From positions 44,914-108,913 of the forward strand of contig JBBIRB010000003.1 in assembly GCA_037442025.1 (NCBI GenBank): a stretch of DNA of 64,000 nt, in the 5' to 3' direction. Positions 1-8,003 of this stretch are shown here, piece after piece. Position 1 is the first letter of the stretch, and the number at the start of each line of letters is the position of its first letter. Position numbers and translations under genes: made by a program. The notes under the pieces were generated by a model that did no database searches, was not told where the DNA came from, and saw only the letters and a list, made by a program, of their open reading frames with translations. This stretch comes from UBA2287 sp037442025 (lineage in GTDB: Bacteria; Bacteroidota; Bacteroidia; Bacteroidales; Tenuifilaceae).

Positions 1-741
1 AAAACCAATAATTAGGTCGAGAAGTGTAGGTTTGAATTCATACATTTCATAGTCGGAAATTCCTGCCTGTACAAACAGCTCTTGTATGTTTTCGGCTTTA
101 CCTTCGCAGTAGCCATTCATAATGGCCTCTTCAGTAGTAAATGTGAGCACTTTCCCAGAGTCGATTACACCTTTAATGTATATAGAAGGATCGACCATGG
201 CTTCGGCAATAATAGGATTGCGCCTCCAAACTTCAATGGTGTCGCCATTTTCAACTATTTTTTTCTTACCTTTTGCCTCCGCTGTGGCCCTCATGGTGCT
301 TCGCATGAACGATTGAAACTTGTCAGGCACTACTTTGCCCTCTTGGTCTACCACTGTTGCAGCTCCAATACTTGCTCCTTTCCGCATATATATGCTATCG
401 CATGCAATGCTAATAAGTGCTCCTGCCGATGCCGCTTGATTGTCGATGAAAACCCAAACGGGGATAGGGCTGTTTAAAATCTTTGTGCGAATAGAATCGG
501 CCATGTTTACCATACCACCATAAGTGTTTAAATGTAGCAGTATTATATCGGCGTTCTTTTCGGTAGCTTCTGAAAATCCTCTTTGCACATGCCGCCAAGC
601 AGCAGGCATAATGTTATCCATAATTTTTACTTTATATACCCTTGTTGGTTGCTTAAAGGTCGAATCGGTTTGGGCTGTAGAATTCAGTGCTAAAAGCAAT
701 CCGAAGAGTAAGGTAAATCTGGTGAAAATATTGTTGGCCAT
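1..741 (-). CDS. NfeD/SppA-like membrane serine protease, 3' end outside window
   Basis: An open frame runs from ATG at 741 to the first base of the window (247 codons), so the C-terminus is missing. The protein starts with a signal peptide ending near LNSTAQ. A ClpP/crotonase-fold domain follows: 'LHLNTYGGMV' is the oxyanion-type glycine loop and 'ASAGALIS' carries the likely nucleophilic Ser. This matches the NfeD1b/SppA-like serine protease part of NfeD proteins; family members continue with several membrane helices and often an OB-fold NfeD domain, which would lie beyond base 1. The gene follows mqnA and corA on the same strand, 42 bases after corA. Known homologues act in membrane protein quality control; the substrate here is unknown. 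Confidence 0.85.
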   Translation of the reverse strand, partial: MANNIFTRFTLLFGLLLALNSTAQTDSTFKQPTRVYKVKIMDNIMPAAWRHVQRGFSEATEKNADIILLHLNTYGGMVNMADSIRTKILNSPIPVWVFIDNQAASAGALISIACDSIYMRKGASIGAATVVDQEGKVVPDKFQSFMRSTMRATAEAKGKKKIVENGDTIEVWRRNPIIAEAMVDPSIYIKGVIDSGKVLTFTTEEAIMNGYCEGKAENIQELFVQAGISDYEMYEFKPTLLDLIIGF

Positions 742-783
742 TTGGTTAATTATTAGTCGATTAATAAAAGTTTCTGTAACTAC

Positions 784-1734
784 CTACAGCCATTTCCTCT
801 TTTTGAATATGAAAAGGGTAAGTGTACTGGAAACGAACATTAATGCAAGGGAAAAGAGGTAGCCGTACTTCCAATCAATTTCGGGCATAATTCTAAAATT
901 CATTCCGTAAATAGATGCAATTAGGGTAGGGGGCATAAATACTACAGACACAACCGTAAATATCTTAATAATTTTATTCTGTTCAATGTTAATAAGACCG
1001 AGGAATGTGTCCTGAAGGTACTCTAGCCTCTCGAAGCTGAAGTCGGTGTGGTTAATGAGCGATCCAACGTCCTTTATCATAATTGAAAGTTTAGGATAAG
1101 TATCGTTTGGAAACCGTTCACTTTTCAGAATTCCGCTGATAACACGTTGTTTGTCGATTATGTTTTCGCGAATGAGCATGGTGGTTTCCTGAAACTTATT
1201 AATAGTAAGAATGAGTTCCTCGTCCAAATCGTCGGCAATGGAAAGCCTTCGGCTAAGAACTGCAATCTCCTTAGCAACATTCTCAACTAAATCGGCATCC
1301 AAATCAATACGAGTTTCAAAAAGGGCTATAAGAATATGGTAGCCTGTTGGGTAGGCTTTAAAATTGATGTAAAACTTTTTAATGGTATCGGAAAAGGCCC
1401 TCAGTTCCATGTTTCGAACGGAAATGAGAATTCCATCTTTCATAATAAACGAAACGGGCTCCTGTATGTAGGTTTCCCCTGAATGAATCAGGAAATTGGA
1501 GTTTGCAGTAATAAGGTTTTCAGTTTCGAAGTATCGCGACGAACTCTCAATTTCTTCGGCCTGCTGGCGCGTTTGGAGGTTCACATCGAAAAAATCCTCA
1601 ATGGCACTTTTTTCCTCTGGAGTGGGAAAGGCCAAATCGATCCAAAGCAGATCCTCGTAATCTATATCCTTTAGCCGGTTAACATCTATTTCGTGAACTA
1701 TTTTATTAAATGCTTTATAGAAAATTGCAATCAT
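784..1734 (-). CDS. corA: CorA-family divalent cation (Mg2+/Co2+) channel
   Basis: Inner-membrane CorA-type channel of about 316 residues. The long charged N-terminal cytoplasmic domain is followed by two C-terminal membrane helices. The signature YGMN sits at the end of the first helix, and a basic tail (KKRKW) closes the protein. I chose ATG at 1734 (MIAIFYKAF...), where family similarity begins. In-frame ATG at 1761 and TTG at 1794 would add 9 or 20 residues. The gene lies just downstream of mqnA and upstream of the nfeD-like gene, probably co-transcribed. The transported ion (Mg, Co or Zn) cannot be told from sequence. Confidence 0.9.
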   Translation of the reverse strand: MIAIFYKAFNKIVHEIDVNRLKDIDYEDLLWIDLAFPTPEEKSAIEDFFDVNLQTRQQAEEIESSSRYFETENLITANSNFLIHSGETYIQEPVSFIMKDGILISVRNMELRAFSDTIKKFYINFKAYPTGYHILIALFETRIDLDADLVENVAKEIAVLSRRLSIADDLDEELILTINKFQETTMLIRENIIDKQRVISGILKSERFPNDTYPKLSIMIKDVGSLINHTDFSFERLEYLQDTFLGLINIEQNKIIKIFTVVSVVFMPPTLIASIYGMNFRIMPEIDWKYGYLFSLALMFVSSTLTLFIFKKRKWL

Positions 1735-1794
1735 TGTTGTCCGGTATTTAGTGTTAAACATTGGGTTATTTAAACTTGCATGCCGCAAGCCCAA

Positions 1795-2559
1795 TTAACC
1801 GGGGGCAACCTTTTTCCCCAGTTTCAGGAAAAGTTTCAGGGCCGTTAATTTATCGTTGTTTAAAGAGTAAGAAATGTTGTTAGTTAAATAGTGTAATGAT
1901 TCATTATAGGGCAACCCCTGCCAGCTGCTTTCTTTCAGTGCTTCGGGTATATGTAAAACTCCATGTTCGAGGGCTTTGTTAAAAAGCAGTGTGAATTGCT
2001 TACCGATAGTTTTATTGGCTACCCATGCTGCAAACACAAAGGGAAGGCCCGTCATCCTTTTCCACTCCTCAGAGAGGTCGTATATAAATTTAAATTCTCC
2101 TTCCAAACCAAAAACTTTGTCGCCAATGGCAACAAAACCTTCATTGTTCAAAAGGTTCCTATGGCTGAAGCTTGGGTTTGTACTTACCCATTCGAACGAT
2201 TTATTCCAGAATTCATTGGCTAATACCTTCACAAGAAGCACTGATGTTCTCGATTCAAAGTCGAGATGAATTCGTTCAATGCTTTCGAGGGGCGAGTTGC
2301 TGAAAAGCGCCACGGTTCTTACCTTCCCATTTGCCCCAATACAAAAATCGCCAATGATTCTATAGTCTTTCGAGTCGTTTAATATGGCTGCTGGAACTAA
2401 CCCCAAATCAGCATTTCCATTCCTCAATCTGTTTGCGCACTCGGCCGGATAATCTAATGAAAGGTTTATGCTATCGCATACCATTGGCTGCCGAAGCCCG
2501 TATACAAAGGGTGCGGTGTTTAAGTACGATACTGCCGATACGTTTAAGCGTGCACGCAT
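1795..2559 (-). CDS. mqnA: Chorismate dehydratase MqnA, futalosine menaquinone pathway
   Basis: Converts chorismate to 3-enolpyruvyl-benzoate, the first step of the futalosine route to menaquinone. The protein has the MqnA periplasmic-binding-protein fold: 'VSAVSYLNTAPF' at the N-terminus, 'GNADLGLVPAA' and 'FVFAAWVANK' further on. Length is about 254 residues, normal for the family. ATG at 2559 is preferred over an upstream GTG at 2568. A second pathway gene, mqnP, lies at 21.5 kb, which supports this route over the Men pathway. The gene is divergent from purB and heads the mqnA-corA-nfeD run. Confidence 0.93.
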   Translation of the reverse strand: MRARLNVSAVSYLNTAPFVYGLRQPMVCDSINLSLDYPAECANRLRNGNADLGLVPAAILNDSKDYRIIGDFCIGANGKVRTVALFSNSPLESIERIHLDFESRTSVLLVKVLANEFWNKSFEWVSTNPSFSHRNLLNNEGFVAIGDKVFGLEGEFKFIYDLSEEWKRMTGLPFVFAAWVANKTIGKQFTLLFNKALEHGVLHIPEALKESSWQGLPYNESLHYLTNNISYSLNNDKLTALKLFLKLGKKVAPG

Positions 2560-2716
2560 AACTATCACCGTCGGGTTCCATATTGGAGTTGAAAATGGGG
2601 TTGCAATTAGTTTAGGTCACGAAGGTAGTAAAATAACTTTTTGGTTATTATTAAACTAAAGGATAATTAACAAAAAATAAGCTTTAAAATGGCCCATTGG
2701 GTTTGCTTAATTATAG

Positions 2717-2746
2717 TTGGCTATTTGTGAGTGTTTACTATCTTTG
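2717..2746 (+). promoter_or_regulatory. Predicted Bacteroidota-type promoter of purB
   Basis: TTGG at 2717-2720 and TATCTTTG at 2739-2746 are separated by 18 bases, close to the TTTG / TAnnTTTG pattern. Transcription would begin near 2753, which rules out the longer reading frame start at 2697 and supports a purB start at 2760 or 2766. Confidence 0.55.
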
Positions 2747-2765
2747 CTGCTCAAATTGTATGTTT

Positions 2766-4115
2766 ATGGAATTGAACTCGCTAACCGCAATATCCCCAAT
2801 CGATGGACGATATGCCGACAAATTGGTCGATTTGCGTAGGTTTTTCTCTGAGCATGCACTCATTAAGTACCGAATACTTGTTGAAGTAGAGTATTTTGTT
2901 GCTCTTTGTAAAATCCCATTGCCCCAGCTATCATCCATCGACCCTATAGCATTCGATACTATAAGGAATATTCATTTACGCTTTAGCACCGACGATGCGC
3001 AAAGAGTGAAGGAAATTGAAAGGGTTACCAACCACGATGTTAAGGCTGTTGAGTATTTTATTAAAGAGAAATTCGAACAGATTGGGCTAGGACAATACAA
3101 GGAATTTGTTCATTTTGGACTAACCTCGCAGGATATTAATAATACAGCCGTTCCATTGCTCCTTCGGGAGGCAGGGCACATAATATATTACCCAAACATA
3201 AACGAATTAATCGATTCACTTAAGGGGTTGGCCAACCAATGGGCAAATATTCCCATGCTAGCTCGTACTCATGGTCAACCTGCTTCGCCAACAACTTTAG
3301 GTAAAGAAATTTTAGTGTTCGTCGAGAGGTTGAATAGGCAAATACACCTTCTTAAAGATGTGCCGGTGTCGGCTAAATTTGGAGGGGCCACTGGGAATTT
3401 TAATGCACATGCTGTTGCATATCCTTCGGTCGATTGGGTCGATTTTGCGAACCAATTTGTAAATAGCACTTTGGGCCTCGAACGTTCACAGGTTACAACT
3501 CAAATTGAGCATTACGACAATCTTGCCGCTACTTTCGATAACTTCAAGCGCATAAACACAATTCTTATCGATTTGTGCCGCGATATGTGGAGCTATATTT
3601 CCTTGGAATATTTTAAGCAGAGACTGAAAGAGGGAGAGGTAGGTTCCTCGGCAATGCCTCACAAAGTAAACCCAATCGATTTCGAGAATGCTGAAGGCAA
3701 TTTGGGCATGGCCAATGCCATTTTCGAGCATTTAGCAGCTAAGCTACCCGTGTCGCGCCTTCAGCGCGATTTGACTGATAGTACAGTTCTGCGTAACGTT
3801 GGAGTTCCCATTGCTCACACCATGTTAGCTGTTCAGTCAATTCAGAAAGGGTTGAGCAAACTTGTTATTAATTTGCCAGCTATAAACCAGGATTTAGAAA
3901 GCAATTGGATGGTTATTGCTGAGGGTATTCAAACAATCCTCCGACGAGAAGGGTATTTAAATCCTTACGAAATGCTTAAAACTCTTACAAGAACCAATCG
4001 GCCCATAACCCGTGATGAAATTCATGCATTTATCGACTCGCTAACATTAGAAAATTCGGTTAAAAACGAATTGAAATCGATTACCCCTTTTAATTACACT
4101 GGAATTGTACCATAA
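2766..4115 (+). CDS. purB: Adenylosuccinate lyase
   Basis: Cytosolic purine enzyme of about 449 residues that releases fumarate from SAICAR and from adenylosuccinate. It begins MELNSLTAISPIDGRY, the usual PurB start, and carries the fumarase/aspartase superfamily signature 'GSSAMPHKVNPIDFEN', whose Ser lies in the mobile catalytic loop. 'TSQDINNTA' and 'ARTHGQPASPT' are the other conserved regions, the second holding a catalytic His. Its length fits the long E. coli-type PurB. ATG 2760 would add only two residues. The start follows a predicted promoter at 2717-2746. Confidence 0.96.
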   Translation: MELNSLTAISPIDGRYADKLVDLRRFFSEHALIKYRILVEVEYFVALCKIPLPQLSSIDPIAFDTIRNIHLRFSTDDAQRVKEIERVTNHDVKAVEYFIKEKFEQIGLGQYKEFVHFGLTSQDINNTAVPLLLREAGHIIYYPNINELIDSLKGLANQWANIPMLARTHGQPASPTTLGKEILVFVERLNRQIHLLKDVPVSAKFGGATGNFNAHAVAYPSVDWVDFANQFVNSTLGLERSQVTTQIEHYDNLAATFDNFKRINTILIDLCRDMWSYISLEYFKQRLKEGEVGSSAMPHKVNPIDFENAEGNLGMANAIFEHLAAKLPVSRLQRDLTDSTVLRNVGVPIAHTMLAVQSIQKGLSKLVINLPAINQDLESNWMVIAEGIQTILRREGYLNPYEMLKTLTRTNRPITRDEIHAFIDSLTLENSVKNELKSITPFNYTGIVP

Positions 4116-4206
4116 CGAGTATACATTCAATTGCAAAGCAGAAAAGAAATAGAAACCATACTTAAACAACATTTAAATGCTGTTTATGTATAACTCCATC
4201 TAATCA

Positions 4207-6024
4207 ATGAAACGTTACCTTAAACTTATTCGCTTCGTTTTTCCCTACAAATGGCTAGCAGTGTTAAGTATGCTTTCCAACGTGCTAGGGGCCATTTTTT
4301 CACTTTTTTCCTTAACCATGATTATCCCCTTCATGGGAGTTCTCTTTGGCTCAATAAAACCCGTAGCAACCAGACCCGAATTTGAACTAACCGTTGAGGG
4401 AGTAACAAACTACTTTAATTTCTTTTTAGGAAAATTGGTTGCCGACCATGGTCAGTCCACCGCTTTGCTATTTGTGGTAGGCTTGGTTGTAATAACCTCT
4501 TTACTTAAAAATTTCTTTTCGTACATGGCCTTGTGGTACCTTGCGCCACTCCGTAATGGTGTTGTGTGCGATATACGCAACGCCCTCTATATAAAGGTTA
4601 TTGAACTTCCCTTGGGTTACTATTCCGAAGAACGAAAAGGAGATATAATTAGCAAAATGACAAACGATGTAAACGAAATTGAAGTTTCAATTATTCGTTC
4701 CCTTGAAATGATTTTTCGTGACCCAATCATTATTCTTGTTCACCTTTTTGGACTTATTATGATAAGTCCAAAGTTGACGCTGTTCGTTTTATTAATGTTG
4801 CCAATAACAGGAGGATTAATTGGCCGAGTAGGAAAAAATTTAAGAAAAACATCATTTAAAGGGCAGAAGAAGTTGGGTGCCTTACTCTCGATTATGGATG
4901 AGACTCTTGGCGGATTAAGAATTATTAAAGCCTTTAACGCTGAAGACAAAATGAATAAGCGGTTTATTAGCATGAACCGCTTCTATTCCGACATTATGAC
5001 CCGCATGTGGCGTCGACGCGACTTGGCAACACCCCTCAGCGAGTTTCTAGGAACCATTGTGGTTGTTCTGGTGCTTTGGTATGGTGGTAAAATTGTGATT
5101 GAAGGTACCGGCACCCTTTCTCCTGGCGGCCTCATTGCTTTTATTGGTATGTTTTACATGATTATAAATCCTGCCAAATCGTTCTCAAGCGCCTATTTCA
5201 ATGTGCTCAAGGGTATGGCCTCAGCCGATCGTGTTGATGAAATTCTTGCTGCAGAAAATACTATTCGCTCTTCAGCTGGAGCCACCGTGGCAAAAGAGTT
5301 CAGTTCAAAAATTGAATATCGTAACGTTTCATTCAGCTATGGCAAAGAACCAGTACTGAAAAATATAAATGTTACTATTGAGAAAGGTAAAACAGTTGCC
5401 CTTGTTGGGCAATCGGGATCAGGGAAAAGCACATTTGTCGATCTTTTACCTCGTTTCTACGACACTCTGGAGGGCGAAATATTGCTCGATGGTATTAATA
5501 TAAAGGAGTATACTCTTAAAAGCCTCCGGGGATTAATGGGTAATGTAAACCAAGAACCCATATTGTTTAACGATACGTTCTTCAATAATATAGCTTTTGG
5601 TGTAGAGGGTGCAACATTAGAGCAAGTTATTGCAGCAGCTAAAATTGCCAATGCCCACGATTTTATAATGGGAACCCCTAGCAATTATTATAGCAACATT
5701 GGCGATAGGGGCGGAAAACTTTCGGGAGGTCAGCGTCAGCGTTTGAGCATTGCTCGTGCAATTTTAAAAAACCCACCCATCATGATTCTCGATGAGGCTA
5801 CATCTTCACTCGATACAGAGTCGGAGAGGTTGGTTCAGGAAGCTATTGAGAATTTAATGAAAAACCGAACCTCTTTGGTTATAGCCCATAGGCTTTCTAC
5901 CGTAAAGAATGCCGATTTAATTTGTGTGCTTCACGAAGGAGAAATTGTAGAAAGAGGGAAACACGAAGAATTGCTAGGATTGAATGGTATTTATACCAAA
6001 TTGTACAGTTTGCAGGCATTATAA
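4207..6024 (+). CDS. msbA: MsbA-type ABC exporter (membrane and ATPase fused)
   Basis: Half-transporter of 605 residues: about six membrane helices in the first 330 residues, then a full nucleotide-binding domain. Walker A is 'GQSGSGKST', the signature is 'LSGGQRQR', Walker B is 'IMILDEATSSLD' and the switch His is in 'IAHRLSTV'. Such proteins dimerise in the inner membrane. The best fit is lipid A core flipping (MsbA), and lpxB is in the same window, but multidrug or peptide export cannot be excluded. The gene stands alone and is followed by a strong terminator. Confidence 0.88.
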   Translation: MKRYLKLIRFVFPYKWLAVLSMLSNVLGAIFSLFSLTMIIPFMGVLFGSIKPVATRPEFELTVEGVTNYFNFFLGKLVADHGQSTALLFVVGLVVITSLLKNFFSYMALWYLAPLRNGVVCDIRNALYIKVIELPLGYYSEERKGDIISKMTNDVNEIEVSIIRSLEMIFRDPIIILVHLFGLIMISPKLTLFVLLMLPITGGLIGRVGKNLRKTSFKGQKKLGALLSIMDETLGGLRIIKAFNAEDKMNKRFISMNRFYSDIMTRMWRRRDLATPLSEFLGTIVVVLVLWYGGKIVIEGTGTLSPGGLIAFIGMFYMIINPAKSFSSAYFNVLKGMASADRVDEILAAENTIRSSAGATVAKEFSSKIEYRNVSFSYGKEPVLKNINVTIEKGKTVALVGQSGSGKSTFVDLLPRFYDTLEGEILLDGINIKEYTLKSLRGLMGNVNQEPILFNDTFFNNIAFGVEGATLEQVIAAAKIANAHDFIMGTPSNYYSNIGDRGGKLSGGQRQRLSIARAILKNPPIMILDEATSSLDTESERLVQEAIENLMKNRTSLVIAHRLSTVKNADLICVLHEGEIVERGKHEELLGLNGIYTKLYSLQAL

Positions 6025-6048
6025 CGAAATATACCTTAAATTAGATAT

Positions 6049-6080
6049 AAGGGGCTCAATGCTAATTGGCCCCTTTTTTT
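6049..6080 (+). terminator. Rho-independent terminator after the ABC exporter gene
   Basis: AAGGGGC (6049-6055) and GCCCCTT (6069-6075) form a stem closed by a 13-base loop, followed by a run of T residues. It lies 25 bases after the stop codon. Confidence 0.85.
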
Positions 6081-6088
6081 ATTCATAC

Positions 6089-6176
6089 TTGGTAAGCCAT
6101 AGCAGCAGATTGCCCGATGGGCGAGCTCGTCGCTGTGCTCCTCGGTTCGAACCCTCGGTTCGGAGTTAATTACCAA
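6089..6176. other. tRNA-Ser T-arm remnant inside a short inverted repeat
   Basis: Bases 6146-6162 match 16 of 17 bases of the T-arm and variable-arm edge of the nearby tRNA-Ser(CGA) at 6225-6241. No acceptor stem or anticodon arm accompanies it, so it is a fragment and not a tRNA gene. The segment is edged by TTGGTAA (6089-6095) and TTACCAA (6170-6176). It could be a scar of a duplication or of an integration event at the tRNA; the sequence alone does not decide. Confidence 0.4.
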
Positions 6177-6178
6177 TG

Positions 6179-6209
6179 AAAAAAGCGAAAGCCCATCGAC
6201 TTTCGCTTT
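6179..6209 (-). terminator. Terminator of tRNA-Ser(CGA)
   Basis: AAAGCGAAAG (6182-6191) and CTTTCGCTTT (6200-6209) form a perfect 10-bp stem with an 8-base loop. Read on the minus strand the stem is followed by a T-run (A residues at 6179-6184), directly after the tRNA 3' end. Confidence 0.85.
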
Positions 6210-6210
6210 G

Positions 6211-6299
6211 CGGAGAGAGAGGGATTCGAACCCTCGGTCCGCTGTAAAGCGGACAACGGTTTTCGAGACCGCCCCGTTCGACCGCTCCGGCATCTCTCC
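6211..6299 (-). tRNA. tRNA-Ser (anticodon CGA)
   Basis: On the minus strand the sequence folds as a class II tRNA: acceptor stem GGAGAGA/TCTCTCC, a long variable arm (GTCCGC...GCGGAC), a T-loop with TTCGAAT, and an anticodon loop CTCGAAA with anticodon CGA. The discriminator base is G at 6211. The CCA tail is not encoded. Reads serine codon UCG. Confidence 0.95.
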
Positions 6300-6301
6300 C
6301 G

Positions 6302-6327
6302 AAAAAAATGAGACCCGAGGGCCTCAT
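6302..6327 (-). terminator. Terminator of tRNA-Ser(UGA)
   Basis: ATGAGACCC (6308-6316) and GGGCCTCAT (6319-6327) pair with one G-T wobble. On the minus strand they are followed by a T-run (A residues 6302-6308). It separates the two serine tRNA genes, so they may be transcribed independently. Confidence 0.7.
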
Positions 6328-6335
6328 ATAATTTT

Positions 6336-6425
6336 TGGCGGAGAAAGAGGGATTCGAACCCCCGGAACCCTCACAGGTTCAACGGTTTTCAAGACCGCCG
6401 CATTCGACCGCTCTGCCATTTCTCC
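6336..6425 (-). tRNA. tRNA-Ser (anticodon UGA)
   Basis: Minus-strand class II tRNA: acceptor stem GGAGAAA/TTTCTCC, long variable arm built on GAACC/GGTTC, T-loop TTCGAAT, anticodon loop CTTGAAA with anticodon TGA. Unlike its neighbour, the CCA end is encoded (6336-6338 after discriminator G at 6339). Reads UCA and other UCN codons. Confidence 0.95.
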
Positions 6426-6429
6426 GCTG

Positions 6430-6437
6430 CAAAAATA
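6430..6437 (-). promoter_or_regulatory. Predicted -7 box of tRNA-Ser(UGA)
   Basis: TATTTTTG read on the minus strand fits TAnnTTTG; a T-rich TTTT lies 19 bases upstream. The box ends only about five bases before the mature tRNA 5' end at 6425, so the transcript would have almost no leader. Confidence 0.5.
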
Positions 6438-6806
6438 CTCTTTTTTTCATTTTAAAAAAACTTTGTAACATTAACTGGCGAAAAAGAACTTTATTTAAAT
6501 ACTCACAGGAATATTAACCTATAATTTTTTTTTAACAGAATGAAATACACTGAAATAGCGGACATATAAATTAAGTAATTGTAAGTCAGGTATATGTAGT
6601 GTTGTTGAATGCTCTTTTATTGTGCAATTTCATCTAAAAAGGCTGTAAATGTTGATAAGTAGTTAATAAAATATTCTGTTCAGCCCCATTTTTTTGAGAA
6701 AACATTTGGATTTCATTTTTTTTTTTGAATAAATTAGCTTCAGAATCAAAAAAATGCAGTTTCATCAAAAAAAACCTTGAAAACCAGCATTTTTTTGATT
6801 AAGATG
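6438..6806. other. AT-rich intergenic stretch with no recognised feature
   Basis: Very AT-rich, with several A and T tracts (for example 6710-6725 and around 6750 and 6770). No open frame with coding character and no RNA family that I recognise. Tracts of this kind upstream of the HU gene may bend DNA, but that is only a guess. Confidence 0.4.
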
Positions 6807-6837
6807 TTTGGAGAACCCAATATTTACGCTATTTTTG
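6807..6837 (+). promoter_or_regulatory. Promoter of the HU gene, full consensus match
   Basis: TTTG at 6807-6810, exactly 19 bases, then TATTTTTG at 6830-6837. This is a full match to the Bacteroidota primary-sigma consensus. Transcription should start near 6844, giving a leader of about 40 bases before the ATG at 6883. Confidence 0.8.
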
Positions 6838-6882
6838 TTTTGTTAGGTAATAAACTATTTCTAACCCTAAAAATTAAGTACT

Positions 6883-7155
6883 ATGAACAAAGCTCAATTA
6901 ATTGATGCAATTGCTGCAGAAGCAAAAATCACTAAGGCTGATGCCAAGAAAGCTCTCGACGCTTTTGTAAAAACAACTCAAGTTGCTTTGAAAAAAGGTG
7001 ACAGAGTAGCTCTTGTAGGTTTTGGTTCTTTCTCTGTTGCTAAGAGAAATGCAAGAACAGGCCGTAATCCACAAACTGGCAAGCCCATTACCATTAAGGC
7101 TAAAAAAGTGGTTAAGTTTAAATCTGGTAGCGATCTTAACACTTCTGTTCAATAA
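6883..7155 (+). CDS. hup: DNA-binding protein HU
   Basis: Ninety-residue histone-like protein that dimerises and bends DNA in the nucleoid. It starts MNKAQLIDAIA and has the HU/IHF signature 'GFGSFSVAKRNARTGRNPQTG', where the R and P of the beta-arm contact the minor groove. Length and composition are exactly those of HU, with no Bacteroidota-type C-terminal extension. It is a single-gene unit with a full consensus promoter 40 bases upstream and a strong terminator after the stop. Confidence 0.97.
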   Translation: MNKAQLIDAIAAEAKITKADAKKALDAFVKTTQVALKKGDRVALVGFGSFSVAKRNARTGRNPQTGKPITIKAKKVVKFKSGSDLNTSVQ

Positions 7156-7171
7156 ATTGAAACCACACAAT

Positions 7172-7209
7172 AAAGGGGGACTCTTTTTTAAGGGCCCCCT
7201 TTGTTTTTT
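7172..7209 (+). terminator. Rho-independent terminator after HU
   Basis: AAAGGGGG and CCCCCTTT flank a T-rich loop and are followed by GTTTTTT. It ends the HU transcript 17 bases after the stop codon. Confidence 0.85.
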
Positions 7210-7244
7210 ATACAAATTGCAAACTCTTTCTAGTTTAAGTTCAA

Positions 7245-7934
7245 ATGCCTTCTCTTCAGGAAAAATACATTGAGGTGCTTTCGCGCTGTTTAACCGAATC
7301 CCGGTTATCGAACTTACGGAATGCTATTGCCAATCGTACTCGATACATAACTGTTGTGCTCGAAGATATTTACCAGTCGCAGAACGTTAGCGCTGTTCTC
7401 AGAACATGTGAGTGCGTGGGTATACACGAGGTGCATATTATTGAAAATAGAAATAAATACACAATTAACCCTAAGGTTGTTATGGGGGCAACCAAATGGT
7501 TGTCAATCCATAAGTACCCTACAGGCAAGTATGCAACAAACCATTCTTTGGCTCGAATTAAGGAACAGGGGTACCGGGTTGTTGTTACAACACCTCATGC
7601 CGAAGGCAAATATTTGCCTAACCTTAATGTTGAAAAGGGACCAATTGCTTTGGTTTTTGGTACCGAATTGAGTGGAGTTTCGAAAGATGCCATGGCAACT
7701 GCCGATGAATTTTTACAAATACCTATGTTCGGACTAACCGAAAGTTATAATCTTTCAGTATCTGCAGGCATTTGCCTTTATCATCTTATGGAAAAAATCC
7801 GATCCAACCCAGCAATAATGTGGGAATTTGGTGAGGAAGAGAAAATAAATCTATTCCATACATGGTTACGACTTTCGGTTCGTAGTTGGAAATCAATAGA
7901 AAAAAGAGTAGCAGAAGAATGGAATAGATTGTAA
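7245..7934 (+). CDS. trmH: tRNA (guanosine-18-2'-O)-methyltransferase, TrmH/SpoU family
   Basis: A SPOUT enzyme of 229 residues that methylates a ribose 2'-OH in RNA. All three SpoU motifs are present: motif 1 'NVSAVLRTCE' (residues 46-55), motif 2 'ALVFGTELSGVS', and motif 3 'IPMFGLTESYNLSVSAGI'. The motif forms and the C-terminal tail fit TrmH (Gm18 of tRNA) better than the 23S enzyme RlmB, which has an added N-terminal substrate domain absent here. The gene lies 35 bases after the HU terminator. The exact RNA target is inferred from family resemblance. Confidence 0.88.
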   Translation: MPSLQEKYIEVLSRCLTESRLSNLRNAIANRTRYITVVLEDIYQSQNVSAVLRTCECVGIHEVHIIENRNKYTINPKVVMGATKWLSIHKYPTGKYATNHSLARIKEQGYRVVVTTPHAEGKYLPNLNVEKGPIALVFGTELSGVSKDAMATADEFLQIPMFGLTESYNLSVSAGICLYHLMEKIRSNPAIMWEFGEEEKINLFHTWLRLSVRSWKSIEKRVAEEWNRL

Positions 7935-8003
7935 AAAGTTTATTTTTTTAATGTAGTGTTCATCATTTTTTTATAATTTCGTTCAATAAAAAAAGCTCTT
8001 GCA

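Noticed and set aside
2697..2765. Longer PurB start at 2697
   Set aside because: The predicted promoter -7 box (2739-2746) lies inside it, and PurB similarity starts at MELNSL.
6036..6293. Minus-strand 85-codon frame over the tRNA-Ser region
   Set aside because: Most of it is the tRNA-Ser(CGA) gene and its terminator read as protein, a well-known false call.
6208..6517. Plus-strand frames across the two tRNA-Ser genes
   Set aside because: They are antisense readings of tRNA genes with repeated RDSNPR-type peptides.
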